DNA of 64,000 nucleotides. It comes from Phyllobacterium phragmitis. GTDB lineage: Bacteria; Pseudomonadota; Alphaproteobacteria; Rhizobiales; Rhizobiaceae. The stretch lies in assembly GCF_002980495.1 (NCBI RefSeq), contig NZ_PVBR01000013.1:62001-126000 (forward strand). The letters run 5' to 3'. How positions within the stretch are numbered: position 1 is the stretch's first letter; every line of letters starts with the position of its first letter. This document shows, one piece after another, positions 60,065 to 64,000 of the stretch. The position numbers and the translations under genes are program-made. The notes below the pieces were generated by a model. It saw only the letters and a list, made by a program, of their open reading frames with translations. It searched no databases and was not told where the DNA came from.

Positions 60065-60095
60065 AAAAAGCCGCGGAGTTTCTTCCGCGGCTTTT
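60065..60095. terminator. Bidirectional terminator between the repeat protein gene and thrS
   Basis: AAAAGCCGCGGA and TCCGCGGCTTTT form a twelve-base-pair stem with a six-base loop; the A and T runs serve as U-tracts on either strand. It lies between the convergent stop codons at 60012 and 60134. Confidence 0.92.
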
Positions 60096-60133
60096 CTTGT
60101 TGTGGATTCAGTGCTGTGCGTCCGGGCAGCGAC

Positions 60134-62125
60134 CTATACGGTAGCCTTCTCCTCCAGCGCCTTTCGCTCCCGGCGAATGTCCGGCGGCGTTGCTTCCTCG
60201 GAAAGCCGCGAAATCGCCTCGTCGAGGGTCAGCGATTCCTGGTCGCGTGAGCCGAACCGGCGGATGTTGACGGTGCCCTCCTCCGCCTCGCGCTTGCCGC
60301 AGACGAGGATGACCGGCACCTTGGCAAGCGAGTGCTCGCGCACCTTGTAATTGATCTTCTCGTTGCGAAGATCAGCCTCGGCAATCAGCCCCGCCGCCTT
60401 CAGACGGCGCGCGACATCCCGCGCGTAGTCGTCGGCATCAGACGTGATCGTCGCCACCACCACCTGCAGCGGCGCGAACCACAGCGGGAAATGGCCGGCA
60501 TAATTCTCGATGAGGATGCCGAGGAAGCGTTCCATCGAGCCGCAGATGGCGCGATGCACCATCACCGGCTGCTTCTTCTCCGAATCCTTGTCGATATAGA
60601 AGGCGCCGAAGCGTTCCGGCAGGTTGAAATCGACCTGCGTCGTGCCGCACTGCCATTGCCGGCCGATGGCATCCTTCAGCACATAGTCGAATTTCGGCCC
60701 GTAGAACGCACCGTCGCCGGGATTGATCGCCGTTTTGATACGGTTATCAGACTGCTGGATCTGCTTCAGCACGCCGCCCATGATCTCTTCCGCATGGTCC
60801 CACAGCGCATCCGAGCCCACCCGCTTTTCCGGTCGTGTGGAAAAGAACACCGTGATCTCCTCAAAGCCGAAATCGGCATAGGTGGAGAGGATCAGGTCGT
60901 TGATCTTCAGGCACTCCTCGGCAAGCTGCTCTTCCGTGCAGAAGATGTGCGCGTCATCCTGCGTGAAGCCGCGCACGCGCATCAGCCCGTGCAAGGCGCC
61001 GGAAGGCTCGTAACGGTGAACAGCGCCGAATTCGGCAAGCCGGATCGGCAGGTCGCGGTAGGATTTCAGGCCGTGCTTGAAGATCTGCACATGGCCCGGA
61101 CAGTTCATCGGCTTCAGCGCGAAGATGCGCTTGTCCTCGGCCTCTTCGTCGGCGCACTCGACCGCGAACATGTTCTCCTTGTACCAGCCCCAGTGGCCCG
61201 AGGTCTGCCACAGCGAGGAATCAAGCACCTGCGGCGCGTTGACCTCCTCATAAGTGCCGTCAAGCCTACGGCGCATATAGCTGACGAGGTTCTGGAACAT
61301 GCGCCAGCCCTTGGAGTGCCAGAAAACGACGCCTGGCCCCTCCTCCTGGAAATGGAACAGGTCCATCTCGCGCCCCAGGCGACGATGATCGCGCTTCTCC
61401 GCCTCTTCCAGCATGTGGAGATAGGCGTTGAGATCGTTGTCGTTGGCAAAGGCGGTGCCGTAGATGCGCGACAGCATCGGATTGTTGCTGTCGCCGCGCC
61501 AATAGGCGCCCGCCACCTTCATCAGCTTGAAGGAATTGCCGATCTGCCCCGTGGACGCCATATGCGGACCACGGCAGAGGTCGAACCAATCGCCCTGATA
61601 ATAGACCTTGAGGTCCTGTCCCTCGGGAATGGCATCGACCAGTTCGACCTTGTAGATCTCGCCCTTCTCGGCGAAGGTCTTGCGGGCTTTTTCCCGCGAC
61701 CAGATTTCCTTGGTGAACGGCTTGTTGCGCGCGATGATCTCGCGCATCTTCTTCTCGATGACCGGCAGGTCTTCCGGCGTGAAGGGCTCGTTCTTGGCGA
61801 AATCGTAATAGAAGCCGTTCTCGATGACAGGCCCGATCGTCACCTGCGTCCCCGGCCACAATTCCTGTACGGCTTCCGCCAGCACGTGAGCCGTGTCGTG
61901 GCGGATGAGTTCCAGTGCGCGCGGATCCTCGCGGGGGAGGATTTCGATCGTGCCGGAATTCATCAGCGGATCGGAGAGATCGCGCACAGTGCCGTCGAGC
62001 GCATAGGCCACGGCTTTCTTCGCCAGCGATTTGGAGATCGATTCCGCCAGTTCGGCGCCGGTCATTGCAGCGTCGTAATCGCGCTTGGAGCCATCGGGGA
62101 ATTCGAGGGAAACGGTATTTGCCAT
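60134..62125 (-). CDS. thrS: Threonine--tRNA ligase
   Basis: Class II synthetase charging tRNA-Thr (663 residues). Domains in order: TGS ([13 protein letters not shown]), editing domain SAD with [17 protein letters not shown] and the later [13 protein letters not shown]; catalytic domain with motif 2 region ([35 protein letters not shown]) and motif 3 ([17 protein letters not shown]), then the C-terminal anticodon-binding domain. AAGGA precedes the ATG. Follows yidD on the same strand after about 110 bases. Confidence 0.98.
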   Translation of the reverse strand: MANTVSLEFPDGSKRDYDAAMTGAELAESISKSLAKKAVAYALDGTVRDLSDPLMNSGTIEILPREDPRALELIRHDTAHVLAEAVQELWPGTQVTIGPVIENGFYYDFAKNEPFTPEDLPVIEKKMREIIARNKPFTKEIWSREKARKTFAEKGEIYKVELVDAIPEGQDLKVYYQGDWFDLCRGPHMASTGQIGNSFKLMKVAGAYWRGDSNNPMLSRIYGTAFANDNDLNAYLHMLEEAEKRDHRRLGREMDLFHFQEEGPGVVFWHSKGWRMFQNLVSYMRRRLDGTYEEVNAPQVLDSSLWQTSGHWGWYKENMFAVECADEEAEDKRIFALKPMNCPGHVQIFKHGLKSYRDLPIRLAEFGAVHRYEPSGALHGLMRVRGFTQDDAHIFCTEEQLAEECLKINDLILSTYADFGFEEITVFFSTRPEKRVGSDALWDHAEEIMGGVLKQIQQSDNRIKTAINPGDGAFYGPKFDYVLKDAIGRQWQCGTTQVDFNLPERFGAFYIDKDSEKKQPVMVHRAICGSMERFLGILIENYAGHFPLWFAPLQVVVATITSDADDYARDVARRLKAAGLIAEADLRNEKINYKVREHSLAKVPVILVCGKREAEEGTVNIRRFGSRDQESLTLDEAISRLSEEATPPDIRRERKALEEKATV

Positions 62126-62236
62126 AGGAATTGTCCTTATCCAGTCCCGCCAACGAATGCGGGTGGTCGTGTCTCGTCGGCCGCTTTCGCGGAAACCGCC
62201 TTTTATTACCTCAGTCCGCAGAAATAAAGTGCGCGA

Positions 62237-62626
62237 TTAGCCCGATTTCCGAGAAATCCGCCAGTAGCGCCAGGGCAGATACCATGCCAGGTCCTGATCC
62301 AGCGTTTCCGGGACGGGATCCAGCCCATGCGTGCCGCCTGGTCCGCAGCGCATGACGCGGAACAACCCCATCCAGCCGCCGCTCCAAAGCCCGTGCCGGG
62401 CAATGGCCTCATAGGCATATTCCGAACATGTCGGCAGATGACGGCAGGAATTGCCGATAAAGCCCGACAGCGTCAGCTGATAAAACCGTACCAGCGCCGT
62501 TCCGAAAAGGCGGTCGGGCGTCTTGCGCCAAGGACCGTCGAAATTGCGGCTATAGCGCTTGCGGGGAATAGCGGCGGCGGCGTGTGCCCCGTTGTGCGAA
62601 TGGGAATGAGCATCATTCCGGCACAT
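62237..62626 (-). CDS. yidD: Membrane protein insertion efficiency factor YidD
   Basis: Small protein of 129 residues that assists YidC-dependent membrane insertion. The core is LVRFYQLTLSGFIGNSCRHL PTCSEYAYEAIARHG and GLFRVMRCGPGGTHGLDPVP E, which carry the conserved cysteines and the CxxxPTCS motif. The N-terminal 35 residues form a His/Ala/Arg-rich extension. It follows the IscU-like gene with a 3-base gap, so it is translated with it. Confidence 0.94.
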   Translation of the reverse strand: MCRNDAHSHSHNGAHAAAAIPRKRYSRNFDGPWRKTPDRLFGTALVRFYQLTLSGFIGNSCRHLPTCSEYAYEAIARHGLWSGGWMGLFRVMRCGPGGTHGLDPVPETLDQDLAWYLPWRYWRISRKSG

Positions 62627-62629
62627 GGC

Positions 62630-63073
62630 TCAGGCCGCCGCCGCGTTTTTCTTCTCGATCTGCTCGATGCAATCGACAACCGCGTCGAAAGTCAGCATGG
62701 TGGAGGCATGACGTGCCCTGTAGTCGCGCACCGGTTCGAGAAACTTCAGATCTTCGAAACGCCCCTGCGGCGGCGTGCCGTTCTCCTTCAGCATCCGCAG
62801 CATCGTCTCGCGCAGGGCTTTCAGCTCTTCCGCCGTGGTGCCGATCACATGACGCGCCATGACGGAGGACGAAGCCTGCCCGAGCGCACAGGCTTTCACC
62901 TCATGGGCGAAATCGGTCACGGCGCCGTCCCGCATCTTGAGATCAACGGTCACTGTTGATCCGCACAGCTTGGAATGTGCCGTGGCGCTGGCGTCCGGCG
63001 CATCGAGGCGCCCCAGCCGCTGGATGTTTCCGGCAAATTCCAATATCCGTGCATTGTAGATTTCATCGATCAT
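62630..63073 (-). CDS. Iron-sulfur cluster assembly scaffold protein (IscU/NifU-N like)
   Basis: Protein of 147 residues with the NifU N-terminal/IscU fold. Cluster-ligand cysteines at 37 (SKLCGS) and 62 (VKACALGQASSS) are present, but the position of the third ligand, which is HCS in IscU, reads HAS (A123) here; C135 lies 12 residues further. The gene sits beside yidD and divergent from folE. The missing ligand means scaffold function cannot be assumed. AAGGG precedes the ATG. Confidence 0.88.
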   Translation of the reverse strand: MIDEIYNARILEFAGNIQRLGRLDAPDASATAHSKLCGSTVTVDLKMRDGAVTDFAHEVKACALGQASSSVMARHVIGTTAEELKALRETMLRMLKENGTPPQGRFEDLKFLEPVRDYRARHASTMLTFDAVVDCIEQIEKKNAAAA

Positions 63074-63290
63074 GGTGCAGACCCTTTACGCAGAGACGCT
63101 AAATATTGTCGCTGCGGTGCTCTTTGAATATGCAAATCCATATCTATATAATATGGGTAGTCTGCAAGCGCCAAGGCCCAACCGCCATATATGCCTTGCC
63201 GAGAACAGAACTGGAGCCGAAACGGTTCCGTTCGCCATCAATACACCGTCCCGCTCATGAAAGCGCATCGTTGTATTGTCCGTTTAACTC

Positions 63291-63310
63291 GTCTCCTCCT
63301 CGAAGGAGAC
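63291..63310 (+). promoter_or_regulatory. Hairpin in the folE 5' leader
   Basis: GTCTCCT (63291-63297) pairs with AGGAGAC (63304-63310) around a six-base loop, 14 bases before the folE start and just before its GGGAG ribosome-binding site (63314-63318). The right arm contains an AAGGAG sequence like a ribosome-binding site but too far upstream. It may affect folE translation. Confidence 0.5.
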
Positions 63311-63324
63311 TACGGGAGATACTG

Positions 63325-63948
63325 ATGGACGCTATTTTAACCCTCCGCGACAATTCCGCGCGCCAGGCCAAGGCCATCGCGCGTCCGACACAGCAGGAAG
63401 CCGAAGCCGCGGTCCGCACGCTTCTGCTTTGGGCTGGTGATGATCCGGACCGCGAAGGTTTGCTCGAAACACCGAAACGCGTGGTTAAATCCTATAAGGA
63501 ACTCTTCTCCGGCTACGGTGAATCCCCTGAAGACGTGCTCGGCACTACCTTCGAGGAAGTTTCGGGATTTAACGATCCGGTTCTGGTGAAGGACATTCCC
63601 TTCTACTCGCATTGCGAACACCACATGGTGCCGATCATCGGCAAGGCTCATATCGCCTATCTGCCCGATGGCAAGGTCGTCGGCCTTTCCAAGATCGGTC
63701 GCCTCGTGGATATCTTTGGCCGCCGTCTTCAGACGCAGGAGAGCATCACCGCGCAGATCGCGGACGCGATGGACACCATTTTACGGCCGCGCGGCGTGGC
63801 CGTGATGATCGAGGCCGATCATATGTGCATGTCGATGCGCGGCATCCGCAAGCAGGGATCGACCACGATCACCACCACCTTCAAGGGGACATTCCAGGAG
63901 GATGTCAACGAGCAGGTGCGCTTCATGACCATGGTGCGGCACACCTGA
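63325..63948 (+). CDS. folE: GTP cyclohydrolase I
   Basis: First step of folate (and queuosine-type) biosynthesis: GTP to 7,8-dihydroneopterin triphosphate (207 residues). Zinc-binding and catalytic motifs are present: [39 protein letters not shown] and the third zinc ligand and active-site region [25 protein letters not shown] precedes the ATG at 63325. The frame is open upstream but includes the hairpin leader. Divergent from the IscU-like gene. Confidence 0.97.
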   Translation: MDAILTLRDNSARQAKAIARPTQQEAEAAVRTLLLWAGDDPDREGLLETPKRVVKSYKELFSGYGESPEDVLGTTFEEVSGFNDPVLVKDIPFYSHCEHHMVPIIGKAHIAYLPDGKVVGLSKIGRLVDIFGRRLQTQESITAQIADAMDTILRPRGVAVMIEADHMCMSMRGIRKQGSTTITTTFKGTFQEDVNEQVRFMTMVRHT

Positions 63949-64000
63949 TCACGCATTGCGGCTTGGGCAGGCGGACGGTAATCCCCTGCCCGCCCATCTT

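Noticed and set aside
60332-62227. 631-codon open frame on the plus strand
   Set aside because: Antisense to thrS; no known domain.

Overview
The window is a stretch of the conserved core chromosome of an alphaproteobacterium of the order Hyphomicrobiales (Rhizobiales), most like the Brucellaceae/Phyllobacteriaceae (Brucella, Ochrobactrum, Phyllobacterium type). The evidence is GC-rich coding sequence, a pyruvate dehydrogenase E1-beta carrying an N-terminal lipoyl domain, an EipB (DUF1849) envelope protein, LpxI instead of LpxH, a LexA gene preceded by an alphaproteobacterial GAAC-N7-GAAC SOS box, and the familiar rhizobial gene order. There is no rRNA, tRNA, CRISPR array, prophage, insertion sequence or obvious accessory island. 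The assignment rests on recognised families and gene order, not on a database search.

Layout. 1-10304 (all minus): central metabolism and envelope genes pdhB (cut by the window edge), pdhA, ftsB, eno, a PRC-barrel gene, kdsA, a VOC-fold gene, pyrG, an L,D-transpeptidase, secG and tpiA. 10476-17772 (all plus): an apparent operon ppiD-trpD-trpC-moaC-moeA, then a D-amino-acid aminotransferase and lexA. comEC (minus) overlaps the tail of lexA; gltX and gltA follow on plus. 23479-37743 (minus) is one long block for the outer membrane, lipids and translation. Read in transcription order it is eipB, rpsB, tsf, pyrH, frr, uppS, cdsA, rseP, bamA, lpxD, fabZ, lpxA, lpxI, lpxB. It joins ribosome supply (S2, EF-Ts, RRF), undecaprenyl and CDP-diacylglycerol synthesis, envelope proteolysis, outer-membrane protein assembly and the lipid A pathway.

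37868-47071 holds a RidA protein, a glycerophosphodiesterase, a FemAB-like acyltransferase and a HIT protein (plus), AzlC/AzlD, the ClpA/ClpS protease adaptor pair (minus), a D,D-carboxypeptidase with a SPOR domain and a small orphan gene. 47120-56200 mixes L-serine dehydratase, DUF1489, YdcF, DUF1624, a LiuR-like MerR regulator, MgtE, a dual-specificity phosphatase, a four-cysteine membrane-anchored protein, a VanZ-like protein and a DUF2336 protein. 56360-63948 holds a MaoC/CitE-like pair, a flavin reductase and nitroreductase pair, a secreted protein with three internal repeats, thrS, yidD, an IscU-like scaffold and folE.

I saw no clear undescribed multi-gene system. The best leads are: a structured rpsB leader with tandem hairpins before tsf; an IscU-like protein whose third ligand cysteine is alanine; a 33-residue membrane microprotein gene with its own terminator; a secreted protein of three repeats; a LiuR-type operator before the MerR gene; the phosphatase/four-cysteine/VanZ trio; a cysteine-rich tail on the DUF1624 protein; and a ComEC without a recognisable metallo-beta-lactamase active site.
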